This document shows, in pieces, positions 44,920 to 57,352 of a DNA stretch of 64,000 nucleotides (position 1 is the first letter of the stretch; each line of letters begins with the position of its first letter). The DNA comes from Rutpela maculata. Its lineage: Eukaryota; Arthropoda; Insecta; Coleoptera; Cerambycidae. The position numbers and the translations under genes are program-made. The stretch covers positions 164,919,348-164,983,347 of the forward strand of contig OW386289.2 in the NCBI GenBank assembly GCA_936432065.2, in the 5' to 3' direction. Under the pieces are notes generated by a model. It searched no databases. It had not been told where the DNA came from and saw only the letters and a list, made by a program, of their open reading frames with translations.

Positions 44920-47329
44920 CGTTCTGTTTCTCCCGTTGATACGGTTGATGTGCTTTATTTATGATGAGCCAAATGAGTCTGAAGAACATTTAAATATCAT
45001 AATGATATTACTACTCTAATTAATGCTTCTTCTGAAAAGGAAGACACATTTTTAGATCTCTTGAAAAATCTAAATTAATCTAATGTCTGTTCACCAAACT
45101 CTAAGATCACGTCAAAACAAATATATGTCAAATATATGTTGTCAAATGCAACCAAATGCCAAATGCAACAAATGAGGAGGCGTTACGGCATGTTCACGTG
45201 ATAATGCACATACAGTGCGTGTAATTACCGATTAGGTATGTACATTTACGTAGCGCGAGAGATATGACAACACATCAGCAAGCAAACTCGCCCGTCGGCG
45301 AAGTATCCCAGCTCTCAGTTATTTCATTTCAGCCAGCTGGCATACGCGATGTTGTAATTCTTACTCCCTATGCCTAGCCCGCCACTACACACACTGTATA
45401 TTTGTTTGTTTACACGCCTTTTCAGAGCTTGGTGAATAGGCAGTACATACACGAAAGTTGTCATGAGAAATATGTTCTTAAACTTAAACTAATTCATTAG
45501 AGTGTTTTTATTGGGTTGGTAATTACTGTATTTGTGGAAATGAAACTGACGAATAAAAGGAATTCAAAAAGAATAAGGTACAGCGGCAAGCAGTCCATCG
45601 AGTAACAATGAATGATATTCATAATTTTGGATCTGAAAAATCGCTTTCAGTAAGGATATTTTTTAAAGAATCGCTGTTATATTGGATTTAGTTGCACTAA
45701 AACCAATACCATGCGAATTGCTTGAGAACTTTACACTATGTGCTTGAAAATGTAGAACTCGAAATTTCTAATCAAGTGGCATTAGTAAACGCAGCTATGA
45801 ATTAAATTTATAACTATATGGAAGAAATTTGATTGCCAAATCAAATTTGAAAATCTTATAAAAGAGTAAAATAAATGTACATATTCCAGAAGATAAACAA
45901 TTAAGACAAGATTATTGAAACGTTATGATAATCCCATAGTGATTTTCAAAAAATATGTATTCTACTATTATATACAGAGTGGCGCAGTAAAACGTGTACT
46001 TAATTGTGCATCTACTATTTTAATTCATCAAGAAGATAAAGAAGATGAAGATGATGAAAGGCATAAAGAAAATAAAGAATATGAAAAAGATGAAGAGGAA
46101 TGATATATTTGAACACTTAAATTATTTTATATTAATTCTTTTTTTTTCAGTTTTTGTGAATTTCAGCTTTAAAATTTTCGATTTTCACAATTTGTGAATG
46201 TCGGTGGATATGGGATTTATGTTTACGTTTTTTCCGGACAGCCTTGGGTTTAAATTATCTACTATATGTGGTGTGTTTCTTCTATTTTCTTTTCGATCTA
46301 ATGAATTTTTCGTAATTTTCCTACGGTTTTCTGGGGTATTAGTATTTAATATAGGTACCTAAAAAAAACATTTCAGACAAATTCTTGCATTATCAGCCGT
46401 TTTACAGCGAATGCCTTTTTCTTTCAACGGTCTTTCAATCATTAAGGCTAGTTCATTCTACATTTCATAAATAAATTCATAGAAACCTACTTAAATATAT
46501 TCCGTCCCGTATCATAGCTTAACAAAGATTAATTTTAAACATTCCTAGTTACATAAGGTATTATATATTACTTCTGTTTTAACGGTATTTTGTTATAAAA
46601 AGATTTGGCTGGAAAAAAGTTTTCTGTTTCATTTTTTCAATTAATGTAATTAAGAAAAGTTTAAATTGCCCTTTAAATTTTCTGCCACTACCGTATTCTT
46701 TCCCGTTTACCTATTCTTGACTTGTTTTTATTTTAATTTATCATACCATTAAAATAGCGTTAAAATTGCAAACTTAAATATCCTAAACTTTTATACACCT
46801 AAGTGTACTTCCATTACACTTAAATGAGAAATTTAACGAGTTTGAGAAGTTTTAATGTTGAAATATTAGTATAGACAGGCATAGATTTACTTAAATAAAA
46901 ATTAATAGTTTAAAAAACTAAAAAAACATGCTTTTATAAACACTGCACTGAAAAGCAAAAGATAATCAAAGAAACCTGTTCTCTATGTCTACCTCGTAAG
47001 GGCCTTAGTGTAAGCCGTGTTTGTAATTAAGAATAATACTTGAGTTTAGCATGTTTAACAGTGGGGCGTCAATGAACGTTTTTGCCAAGTTTCAAAACTT
47101 TATCGATTTATTCCGTCAAACGTCGAAATTTGTGCCAATTTGACTGGAGTAATGACGCGCTCGCTAAACAAAAATATAATAGAATAAGCGTAACATAAAT
47201 ACAGTTAATTGACGAAGTTCAATTGAGAATCAAATAGTGCCCCTCCACTTACTCATACAATATAAGATACATTTAACAATGTGCGTCTGCTTATATCTAT
47301 TTGATTCAATCTAATATATAACCTAACAA
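44920..47329. other. No recognised gene
   Basis: 2.4 kb of AT-rich DNA without recognisable element. A glutamate/lysine-rich 62-codon frame (45915-46103) reflects a GAA/GAT-rich purine stretch. This may be among the least repetitive DNA in the window. Confidence 0.4.
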
Positions 47330-47445
47330 AAATTTCATAAAAAAAATCATGTAGAAATCCGTTTCATGACACGCTCATCTCAAATATCAGATAATAAAAA
47401 AAAATGTCGGTGTTCATGTATGTGTGTCTATGTGTGCATGTTTTG
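47330..47445 (+). repeat. Fragment of the 23.2-kb foldback family
   Basis: atccgtttcatgacacgc, ctcaaatatcagataa and a TG-rich run (catgtatgtgtgtctatgtg) align in order with 23228-23310. Confidence 0.65.
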
Positions 47446-47469
47446 TGTAGACCAAATCAGATGTAAAAA

Positions 47470-47755
47470 TTATTGTAAGTTGAACTATGTTGGACAAACA
47501 AAATGATGAACTATAAGTAGATTCAAAGAGCATAAGGCCTATCTCCAATGCAGAAGAACTGAAAATAATTATAGAATAGCTATCCATAACTTAAAGTTAA
47601 TTAGGAATGTAACAAATAACAGACAGCTGATTGCTTTTCACAGTATAAAAATTGTAAAGAGTAAAAATCGTATGAATAGAGACAAATGTCTCAGGTATAC
47701 CGCTTTCTTGGTTAGTAGGTCACGTGATCGTCGAGACAGAGTTTAAGTAGTGACT
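47470..47755 (+). pseudogene. Penelope-like GIY-YIG endonuclease C-terminal fragment
   Basis: The frame reads LNYVGQTK, two stops, RFKEHKAYLQCRRTENN and then RIAIHNLKL. This is the second half of the GIY-YIG nuclease (YVGQT ... RFxEH) with the following His-containing helix. The GIY half is missing. The nuclease would nick target DNA for Penelope-like retrotransposition. The following 47755-47850 could be the 3' part of the same copy. Confidence 0.62.
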
Positions 47756-48360
47756 ACATGATTGAATTCGTTAAACCATTAGTTTAGTATAAAAACAGCA
47801 TACATTGTTAGATTTACTTTAGTTTTAATCAACTCTATATGATGTCATCATGACTGGCCATAGCACATCGAGTGATAGTATTCGAGTGCAGTTTAAGTGT
47901 GTCGGTGTTTGTGGAACTACTTCAGGGGCAGTGTCACATCAAAGTTTCGAAAGCCTCCCTCCCCCAAGAAAACTTTCAATGTTTTTTTATAGTAACTTGC
48001 AAGTATTTTACAGCCATTAAAACATGGCGTGTGGCCCCCTAAACATACGAACCCACATAATATGATCCATAACAATTGGTTACCCTGCTAATCACTACAT
48101 CAATATTTATGTGGCATGTGTGCCCCATAAAAAGATATGGGTTAATAAAATTTGTTTTTAAAATTTGATTAGAGTTTTACGATCCGTTGGCACAGCTCCA
48201 TTACGCCATTGATAAGTTACGAAGAAGCGCAAAGTGCTTATTGATCACACATCTGCGACCTTAATACGGCTTTAGCGATGCCTATCTTAATAGGTACAGC
48301 CCATAAAGACACAATTTACTGTCATTTTATGATTTAATTTCCACATAAACTTGTAAACAA
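47756..48360. other. No recognised gene
   Basis: Contains a C-rich patch (cctccctcccccaag) at 47957. Nothing else identified. Confidence 0.4.
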
Positions 48361-48473
48361 TTAGGATACTTATTTTTGTTAATTAAGATAAGCAGTTGAT
48401 TAGTGCATTGTGATAAGCAATTAGGATACTTAGTTTTGTTAATATAGATAAGCAGTTGATTAGTGCATTACGA
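48361..48473 (+). repeat. 60-bp tandem duplication
   Basis: ttaggatacttatttttgtt at 48361 recurs at 48421 as ttaggatacttagttttgtt, and agataagcagttgattagtg follows in each. The period is exactly 60 bp, with three or four substitutions. Confidence 0.93.
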
Positions 48474-48539
48474 TAGTCCGTAAGCTTTTCAAATAATTTC
48501 AAGTATATCTCGTCTTTAAATACTAATTTGAATAAACGC

Positions 48540-48745
48540 TAGTTCCACATCACTTGCAGACTGCAGTTTCGAGCTGTTGGCTCTCGTCAGTGCAAAGTAG
48601 GCCTGAAAAGACTGGAACGAAACCATCGTATCACTCTTGGTACATGACGAGATTTATAATACCACGACATGTAACAAAATTAGTAGGCTCCATCTAGAGT
48701 TTGATGTCCATTGCAATCGAAGTAGCCTTGACATGAGCATAATTA
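48540..48745 (+). repeat. Dispersed copy of the 333-bp repeat family
   Basis: Shares ttggctctcgtcagtgcaa, cactcttggtacatgacgag, cgacatgtaacaaaa, gtaggctccatctag and gatgtccattgcaatcgaag with 38800-38975. It shows that the unit continues beyond the tandem boundary into the spacer. Confidence 0.85.
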
Positions 48746-49039
48746 CCTACTGAATGTGAGATATTTTAGTATATTGTTGTAGTGATACTACTGTTATGTA
48801 TTAAGCAGTGTATAGTTAGTTGTAATTAAATAAAAAATATAACAAGGTAAAACTTTAAATCAATTTTGTATTTCATACACTTACACACCCTGATCTGTAC
48901 TCGTCCTTTAAAGTACAAATTTTTGAAGACAATTTTAATAAGGCTATGAACCCTAAAGTTTGACCTTATGGTGCCTGTGTCCAGCGTTTTTTAGTGATAC
49001 CCGAAAAGAAAAACAATCAAACATCATAATATTTGACCC
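48746..49039. other. No recognised gene
   Basis: Flank upstream of the LINE; nothing recognised. Confidence 0.4.
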
Positions 49040-49067
49040 CAATATACTTTTACTTAATTGACAAAGT

Positions 49068-51888
49068 ATGAACAGTGATAAACTTGACATTTTGTATTCA
49101 GATATTTGTGACTACAAAAATTTAAATTTTTTGTGTTTTACCGAAACATGGGAAACATCTGATTCCATAAACTCTCTACACGTAAGTGGGTATGCATTGA
49201 TTAGTAATTATTGCAGATCGTCTTTTAAGGGCGGAGGGGTCGCAATATGGGCAAAAAATAGCCTGGACGTGAGAAATATTGACTTAAAACAGTATTGAAC
49301 TGAGAAACATTTTGAAGCCTGTGCTCTATGTTGGAAAGAAAATAAGACCACTTCTATTATTGTTAATTGTTATAGGTCTCCCTGTGGCGATTTCAATTTG
49401 TTTTTAAATAGAATTACTGATGTATTAAATTATTTGGTAAAACCTAATTTTAACGTGATTGTGTGTGGAGATTTTAATATTGACTCATATAATGTTTCAA
49501 AAGATTTTATAACTTTGTGTAATGTTCTGTCCTGTTTTAATTTGAGTAGCGTTGTAAAGTGGCCTACCCGAGTGACAGATACCACCTTAAGCACAATTGA
49601 TCATATTTTTGTTAATTATAGAAACGAAAAAGTGTGTTGTGTATTTGATAATATTATTTCGGATCACCGAACTATTCTTTTTGAACTTAACTTTGAAAAT
49701 CATAAAATTCATGCAAATAATACGACATTTGTTAAAAGAAGCTACAATGTAAACTCAATTGCTAATTTTGAACTAGCAATTCAAAATGAAACTTGGGGAA
49801 ATCTTTATAATATTTCTGATATTCATGATGCATTCTCATATTTTAATGACATCCTTTTATATTATTTTAATTTGTATTTTCCTCTGAAAAAATTTTATAT
49901 CAATACATCTCTCAAAAAAAAATGGGTAAATACCGAGGTGATAGAGTCCAGCGTAAATTTGAAAAATCTTTTTATTCTAAAGACAATGTGTTCTAATATG
50001 TCCGAAATTTATAAAAATGCAAAAAAGAACCACAAATTGTTGATAAGGAGAACTAAAAAATCTTATTATCAAAATAAAATTACAGAATCTGACAACCCTG
50101 CACGGTCTGCTTGGGATGTTATAGCGGAAATATCAAATAAAAATAAACACTTTAATAACATTAATATAAACGATGAAGGCGTGGTTCATGACGATCCCAA
50201 AATAGTTGCTTCACTTTTTAATAATTTCTTTCTACAAGCCCCAGAGAATATAGTCAAGCAAATCCCGAAGCTAATTAATGATGTGCATATCCCTACTCTA
50301 GCTAATTTGTCTCAGTCGTTGTTCTTAAAACCGTTTACTACTGATGAAATGTTACATTTATTAACAAACAAATTCAAGGCCAAAAAATCATCTGGTCCTG
50401 ATGATATTCCCTGTTTTGTAATAAAAAAAGTGGTAAATTTTATCCTTCGACCACTCACTTATATAATCAATTTATCATTCGAATCAGGGACATTTCCAAA
50501 TAGTTTGAAAACTGGAAAAGTGGTACTTACCCATTTTTAAGAAGAAGGATAGAGACATTTTGGAAAATTATAGGCCTGTAACTGTGCCTTTTGGTCTCTC
50601 TAAAATATTTGAATACTGTTATTTGGATAGATTATTAAACTTCTTAGAGACTTACAAAATAATTACAGAGAATCAACATGGCTTTACTAGTGGTATGTCA
50701 ACCAATACGGCTATACATTCATTTTTATATAAAATATTAGAATTTGTCGACGCAGGAGAATCCCCTGTTGGGATATTTTGTGATCTAAGCAGGGCATTCG
50801 ACTGTGTTAATCATGATTTACTAAAATCTAAACTGTTTGCCTATGGTATAAGGGGTCTTGCATTAAGTTTTGTTAGCACATTTCTGGAAGGACGAAATCA
50901 GTATGTTAGTTTACGACATAAAACGCAAAATTCAGTTTACAGAGTTGATTCTGAATATTTAGAACTAAATATGGGTGTTCCACAGGGATCCATATTGGAC
51001 CCTGTTTTGTTTTTATTATATATTAACGATATAGACTCTTTGGCGTCAAATGCACATTTTACAATGTATGCAGACGATATATCTATTATAATATCTAATC
51101 CTAGGGACAATCTTTTGGAAGATAATTCTAATAATTTATTGACTAATTTGAATAATTGGTTTTCTAAAAATTCTCTATATTTCAATGCAGAAAAAACTCA
51201 CCTAATTAGATTTCACACCAGGCAAAAGAAATGTAATAGTTTAAATATTGATATAAATGGTATCAAAATCGAGAATGAGGAAAGTATAAAGTTTTTAGGC
51301 ATACACCTGGATGAAACCTTAAACTGGAAACATCACTGTGGAGTCCTGATATCTAAAATATCATCAATAACTTATTTGTTCAGAAATATCAGATCGTTTC
51401 TCAATAAAGAACAATTAATTAATTTATATTATGCCCAAGTTGATACACGCTTGAGGTATGGTGTCTGTTTCTGGGGACAATCCACCCTAGCAGCAAATGT
51501 TTTTATTGCGCAAAAACGTATTTTGCGATGTATCGCCGGCGTACCGGCCACTCACACTTGTAAAGGTATTTTTAAAGAATTTGGAATTTTTAGCTTGCCA
51601 TGTTTGTATATTTTCGAAATTTGTATGTATGTTTTTAAAAATAGGAATAAGTTTGTTTTAAACAGTGAATACCACAATGTCGATACTAGACAGAAAAATG
51701 AGTTCCATGTGCCTTATGCCAGACTTAAAATTACTTGTGAATCTCCCAGGTCAATGGGACCTAAAATATTCAACCGCTTACCGGATGAAATAAAGTTTAG
51801 CGAGACAATGTATGCATTTAGAGGGAAATTAAAAATGTTTTTATTAGATAAGTGTTACTATTCAGTAGCAGAATTCTTTCGATCTTAA
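49068..51888 (+). pseudogene. LINE ORF2: endonuclease and reverse transcriptase
   Basis: The endonuclease begins MNSDKLDILYSDI and continues with LCFTETWE and GGGVAIWAK; a TGA at 49296-49298 interrupts, after which the same frame resumes. VIVCGDFNID and the terminal IISDHRTI close the nuclease. After a linker, KKSSGPDDIP opens the RT. A frameshift near 50530 (GKVV, then PIFKKKDR in the next frame) precedes ENYRPVTV, QHGFTSGMSTNTA, GIFCDLSRAFDCVNHDLL (first Asp), MGVPQGSILDPVLFLLYIND and FTMYADDISI (active site). The thumb (KFLGIHLDETLNWK) and a conserved C-terminus ending YYSVAEFFRS follow. The G-P of GSILGP is changed to DP. Confidence 0.93.
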
Positions 51889-51967
51889 TGTATATTTTAT
51901 ACCATATGTATACATAAGATTTATGTGACTATTCCTATACGATATTCTGTATTGTCAAAAAGGAAAA

Positions 51968-51970
51968 TAA

Positions 51971-52022
<52 letters not shown>
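51968..52022 (+). repeat. (TTA)n tail of the LINE
   Basis: About 18 uninterrupted TTA/ATT units directly after aaaaggaaaataaa. Simple 3' repeats of this kind are made by LINEs during integration. Confidence 0.95.
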
Positions 52023-52027
<5 letters not shown>

Positions 52028-52157
52028 AACCAGGCTCTGCTAACATTTTCTCTCCGATATTGGCAATGTCGGTTGGTAATGGATCTGTGTCAGCGTTTTT
52101 CAAAGATGTAACTTCATTCTGGATGGCCTTGGCTTTGAATTTGGGAGTATCTAGTGC
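52023..52157 (-). CDS. Possible terminal exon of an unidentified gene
   Basis: The minus strand has an open phase-0 segment of 44 residues plus stop. It begins after a good acceptor (CACCACAG, with a pyrimidine-leaning tract and CTAAAC branch-like word upstream). It reads ALDTPKFKAKAIQNEVTSLK, continues with NADTDPLPTDIANIGEKM and ends LAEPGL-stop. Composition is protein-like (charged, helix-forming). I do not recognise the family. The stop codon is the first TAA of the LINE's (TAA)n tail as read on this strand. Upstream exons would lie above 52.2 kb, but I could not find them. The opposite strand is also open here (51925-52194) but looks less like a protein. Confidence 0.35.
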
Positions 52158-52965
52158 CTGTGGTGTATTTATGTTTAGACAAATAAGTAAGTAAATGCAC
52201 ACATTCTAGAACAATGTTTTTTATTTCACAAGGTATTGAGAAAGTATGTTTCAAAAACTCTAACTGGTTTATACCTCCGGAAAACAAGTAATAAAAATGT
52301 GAAATAAAATAGGTTGAGTAATAAAATGTATAATAATCCTGTTCCTGTTACACGGGAATGTGCCACATTCCCCAGTCCACTCAGGCTCTCAGGTAATTCC
52401 AATTAGTGTCAGAGTAATGTTCGGACTGAACATTTGACACATATAATGAATTACAGGATATTATATCATGTTTGCGTTGCAGAGTTTTCTACAACGAAGC
52501 GAAAAATTCAATTTTCTAATATAATTTATTGATGCCTAAAAGAGAACATCCGAATGACACAAAAATAAAAATATCTTTAAAAGGGTATTTTCAATCGAAT
52601 AAAAATGAACATCAAAAAATGATGACTGGAAACCTCTTATTCAAAATAAAATTATTGGGACGTTTATAAAAACAACCACACCTCTATTTAAATACCGGAA
52701 TGAACATTGAAATACGAAATATATGTAACTCTTAGTAAAAAAGAAGCAAAAAGTTGCAGTCGAGCGTTGCCGACCAGAAATAAGTATTTGAATAATAAAA
52801 ATACAACATAGTTTTTGTTTTTATTGTTGAATATTCGCAGTCGACAATACCCAACTACAACTTTCAATCGTTTCGTACATGCTTTATTAAAATTACCTTA
52901 ATAATATACTAAAACAAAATTAATATAAAACCTAATCCACCTAAAGTTCATTTGAATCTGATAGA
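52158..52965. other. No recognised gene
   Basis: AT-rich; would be intron if the exon to the left is real. Confidence 0.35.
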
Positions 52966-53225
52966 GACACTGTACATTACAGTTTCCATATCTTGTACAT
53001 CTTCGTATTTTTGTGTGCTTAACCAAAAACCTTAGTAACATTTGCCTCTAAAATTATAATAAATAGTTTATATAAAACTTGATAATTTACATACTTCTAG
53101 CAATATCTATATCACGAATATGGACCAATTTCAATGCAGATTATTTTACCATGGTATTTTATATATCTATCAAATTTAAAGTACAAATTTTAAATCTAAC
53201 ATTCTAAAGTATGTATGTTACGAAG
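52966..53225 (+). repeat. Dispersed copy of the 23.4-24.0 kb foldback interior
   Basis: cttgtacatcttcgtatttt, gtgtgcttaaccaaaaacct, catttgcctctaaaatta, cgaatatggaccaatttc and accatggtattttatata align in order and orientation with 23580-23765. Confidence 0.75.
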
Positions 53226-54219
53226 CGAATTTCTGTATAACACTTTAGGCCAGTTATAACATACATCTTTGATTAAATGAAATAAGTATAATAAATATAA
53301 TGGATAAAGCTAAATGTAAATAGTGAGAGGTTGTACTACTAATAAGACTTGTCCAAACCATCCGGACATCTAAGTGAATTTAGAATCACTACTTTGCATG
53401 TCGAGCAACGTTTATGTTTGAACCAGAATTTCATGGTTTTATGTAAATTATTTAATTTAGGAACAAAGCAAATGCAGCACTCCATTTCATGAAATAATAA
53501 TAAATTCCCTCGTCAAAAGAGAGAAAATATAATTGTATATTTTTAGTTGTGAATATGTTACGGATGCTCGTTTAAATCCCATCGGATTAATTCAAATGGA
53601 AGTATAAACACATCCATGCATATATATATTTGAAATGCAATGTTTACTTATTGATATATAAAAATAGTGTTGCATTTTTGTTAATTTTATTCATCAGCCA
53701 CACTTTTACCAAATATATCTAGCAGTGCAGGCGACAAGAAACAATCCGTTTGAAAAACCGTTAGGATTCATTCTGGATGATTTACATTTAGAAGCATGTA
53801 AGGAATGGAATTCTGAAGGTTGCCAAATCAAATTTTCCGAATTTTTTTTCTTCACCTAAATCATAACGGTAATTTCGGGTGCGCGTAACTCCAGCGTTTT
53901 AAAATCATTATATCTTGCATGCCTATTTAACGGTTTTCCACAAGATTGTCGTTTTAAAATTTTATCATTTAAGAAAAAACATGCCATTAAAAATATAATG
54001 GTATAAAGCAAGATATCAAATGAAGTCACCTAAACAAAAATCACCTGAAAAAATACACCATTCCAAAGTTATATTCTTACTGAATCTCTACTTAAGATTC
54101 CATAATTTGCTTTTATTGAATCTCCAGAATCACGGGGTTAAACGATTAAAAGTTTTGCTGTTCAAGAGCTACTCGATTTCAAGATTCCCAGAACACCATC
54201 TCATAAATTCTCCTGTTCA
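53226..54219. other. No recognised gene
   Basis: A phrase at 53674-53712 (tttattcatcagccacactt) recurs at 55197-55216 (tttattcatcaaccacactt); only about 40 bp are shared. A frame at 54020-54268 has no known motif. Confidence 0.4.
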
Positions 54220-54700
54220 GATTCTTCACATTCTACTATTATATTTCCAGAGTTATACAGAGAGTTAGTTATGGGTTTACGGAGTTACTGGGTTATGTAG
54301 CAGAAGGATTTGCTGCTGGAATAAGCTTAAATGGTAACAAGGTTCCGAGGGCATAATCTGTTTCCCCAATCGAGAGCCTCCTATTTTTTCACTGAATCCT
54401 CAGAGTTATGAGGTTATGAGGATAGAAGAAATGCGGTTGAATAGGGCGTCATAGGGTGCTAGTTTCCAAGATTCTAATGTCAGAATGCCACATCACCCTA
54501 CTAAAATCTCCATTTTTTCCGTTGGAATTTCAGAGTTGTGGGATGCTGAAGTTATGGGATCATGAGGTTGTGGATGTATGATATTCAAGCACAAGGATCC
54601 GAGGTCACAATCTCATTAACTCCCCAATAAAGATTCCCCAATGTTTTTATCCGATTCCAAGGGTTATGGGGCTTTACGGTTTCCTTTGAGTTATGTGGTC
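54220..54700 (+). repeat. Degenerate tandem repeat, unit about 130-145 bp
   Basis: Each unit has tccccaat or similar, then atttttt(c), then a ga-tcc-cagagttatg-type block, then ggttatg/gggatc. Such blocks start near 54245, 54405, 54525 and 54655. Units are strongly diverged. Confidence 0.6.
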
Positions 54701-55489
54701 AATACTGAGGTACCACAGTGTTATTAGGTTAAAGTTATAAAGTTGAATCACTTTTGGAGTCCTGAACCTGACATGCTGGGGAAAAACTAAGGTCAGATTC
54801 GTGTTCAGCGGCTCAAAATACAAAGAATAGATATGGTGAGTACCCCAGAACACACCAAGTTGTTTTTGTGGGCTTGTGTTATTAAATAAATTATTACATT
54901 TTCTTCCTGAGAGCACACGAAATTTGGTGCGCTTCTTACACTGCTGCATCCTTCCCTTATTATTACATCGCAATGAACTCACAATACTTTTTAATTATTT
55001 ACTCAAAAACCGTGAAACTTACGAAAAAATGCTTATAATCAATCTTTTTTTCGTAATGTTGTATGATATTTTTTAAACCATTATAGGAAAATAAACTAAA
55101 CTAAATATACACTTTAACATTATAAACCTTTTAAACTCATTTTGCATGCCTTAAAAGTTGTGTGGAAAAATTCAAATAATACCATTTTTCATCCTTTTAT
55201 TCATCAACCACACTTTTACAAGAATCAAGTAGATACATGAAAACCTTGAAAGAAGACAATCTGAATAATTTAACGCTACGAAAGTATATCCTGTAAATTG
55301 ATGTTTAACACTCCAGTATCATCTTGCTGTGACACATTGCCTGGATCTAGACAGAGACTAAGGACCTTAGTCATGTGGTGTAGACATTAAATGATGGTAA
55401 TAGTTTAATTGTTCTACCTTTGGCTATCTCTCTCCGTCTGAACATGAAACGCAAATTATGGAGCTACATTACAACCAGTCATTAATATC
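54701..55489. other. No recognised gene
   Basis: Opposite-strand frames at 54674-54982 (-) and 54876-55076 (+) carry no known motif. Confidence 0.4.
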
Positions 55490-55715
55490 AAATTTTGTTT
55501 AAAAAATGCTAAAATAATATCCTGCAAACAAAGAAATATAAAGAGTTATAAACAATGGGTCACCGTATCTTATCTCGCCGTCCTGGTTAAATGGTATGGT
55601 AGCATTAGCCAGAACGTTAATATAAATAAGGCATTAAAAAAAATTCGGCACATTTATAAATGTATTTTTCTTTTTCTATTTTCAAGTATTGAATCACTCG
55701 CTGCATGATAATAGG
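55490..55715. repeat. Dispersed repeat G, copy with SINE inside
   Basis: aaaatgctaaaataatatcc ... caaagaaatataaagagtta and attcggcacatttataaatg ... gaatcactcgctgcatgata match 57540-57725. The SINE tail separates the two parts in this copy. Confidence 0.75.
55555..55640 (+). mobile_element. 5S-derived SINE, 5'-truncated copy
   Basis: atgggtcaccgtatcttatc, tcgccgtcctggttaaatgg, tagcattagc and ttaatataaataaggcatta match the second half of the SINE at 5630-5814, starting inside box C. A short A7 tail follows. Without boxes A and C this copy cannot be transcribed by itself. Confidence 0.85.
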
Positions 55716-57352
55716 AATTTCCAATATATCAAGCGGTGTACCTCATAACTGGTGATATTCTAACTCAAAATTAAATCAGCGTGTAAATTACGTAAAGTAT
55801 TATTACTATGAGAAGATGACAGCAAAAAATATGCGCAGAAACGAGTTTGTGCGCTCCATCATTCTAAGCCAATGAGAAAGAATTACGTGACATTCAATGT
55901 AAACACCAGTGGCGGCGGTGCCCTACAGTAGAGCGGCGGCGACGGTAATAATAATAATAAAACAACTTTATTAGGCAAAGTTTAGTACAACTTACTATTC
56001 TTACACTTCTCCTGAACAAAGGTTACTTGTAACAGTTGGCAAGTTTTAATCTACTCCATTTTCACAGTTCCTTGACCGCGAAACTTTTATTGCAATTACA
56101 CATCCCTATACCCCAGATAAAGCTATGGCACTGGTAAAAATATTCGCGCATTTCGGCTCCGCCCTGTCATCTCATAGTAATATTAGTCTATGCATATATG
56201 GAACGTTTAAGGTTAATATTGCGCCACGTACACGTTTTCATGGTAGATCGCCACACGTTGCTTCGAAAAACTCGGCTAAACATGCATCGTGTTGTCATTT
56301 TGTTGAACGTTTAATTGATTTTGTTTTAGTTTGTTGATTTAATTAGTTAAAATTTTAAAATTATGCAAAGTTTAGTTAGTGTGTTTTTCAATATTAATAT
56401 TATTCCATAACATGTTATGTATTTCTGGTTGTCTAGACCATCATTCTAAGCAGTAATGGAAATTGTTAAACCTTTCGTGATTCTCCTGTAGAAGCTTTGT
56501 AGGTATATAAACAAAACAAAATAAAAGTGGAAGTAAATAGAGCACTGATTGTTCAAGCAAATAACCGGTAAATAAATTGATCACATTAATTAGGCACTTT
56601 AGATACCTCGTTTAATACTTCATCTTAAATATCAAAAATGTATGTTACTGCGATGTCGTTTCATATGCATTTCTCCCGGATAGTTCAACAACGTCATTAG
56701 GCTTGGTTTTCTTAAAAGAAGTATATCAATTTCATCAAAAACGAACAATGTAACATATAATGTGTTTCAATTCTTCTTCCTCTTTCGAATTCCATTGCGC
56801 GCGATTTGTCAAGTGACCTTACAAGCCAATTTACTATCTAAAATTTGCGTATACGTATGTCTACGTTAATTTTTTTTGTGATAACCCACGTAGAGAAGCG
56901 AAGCCATCTTAATGTCTCTTTCTGGTGTCAGATTTTGGCAAAGTAGAACGTGTGTCTTGCTTATGTAGTTTTTCTGTAAATTGAGCATCACGCCATAAGC
57001 TTATGCTTATTTTAGAAACTGAATCGCCCCTACAAGTCACTTGGGGTAAGTTAAGTTTCGTTAAATTTAAGTTATTTTATTTTCTTATATAATACCTCTT
57101 CTAAGAAATATTTTCATCTACTTAGTGTTGCAAGTTTCCCTCGCGAGGCTTTCATTCTTTTGATTCTTCCATCTCATGGAAAATAAATAACCTGTTGGAA
57201 TCTCTGAGACTCATGAGTGAGAGCAACGGACCTACGCCTACGGGAGAAATTTCCATTTTGTATGGTTCTTCCTCGTACCGACATAAAACTACATTGGGGT
57301 AAAAGTTCGCTGCTAAGCAACGTAAGGTCCAGAATTATAGATGTTGACTGAG
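55716..57352. other. No recognised gene
   Basis: A (TAA)n run at 55945-55960 follows a GC-rich ggcggcggtgccctacag patch. A 70-codon frame at 56125-56337 is unrecognised. The rest is AT-rich. Confidence 0.4.

Larger units (their letters stand above)
49040..52022 (+). mobile_element. Non-LTR retrotransposon (jockey/CR1-like), near-complete ORF2
   Basis: About 3 kb with apurinic endonuclease, RT and C-terminal domain, then a short 3' untranslated part and a (TTA)n tail ending at about 52022. The left end is uncertain, near 49040. It lacks an ORF1 and is probably 5'-truncated at the start of the endonuclease. Only one stop and one frameshift were found in 2.8 kb, so it is a fairly young copy. 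No target duplication could be fixed because the tail merges into the flank. Confidence 0.88.

Noticed and set aside
45915..46103. Glu/Lys-rich acidic ORF
   Set aside because: Low-complexity GAA/GAT purine stretch; no start context or neighbouring exons.
51925..52194. 89-aa ORF with a poly-Tyr run and hydrophobic segment (+)
   Set aside because: The Tyr run is the LINE's (TTA)n tail, and the remainder is the opposite strand of the more plausible exon.
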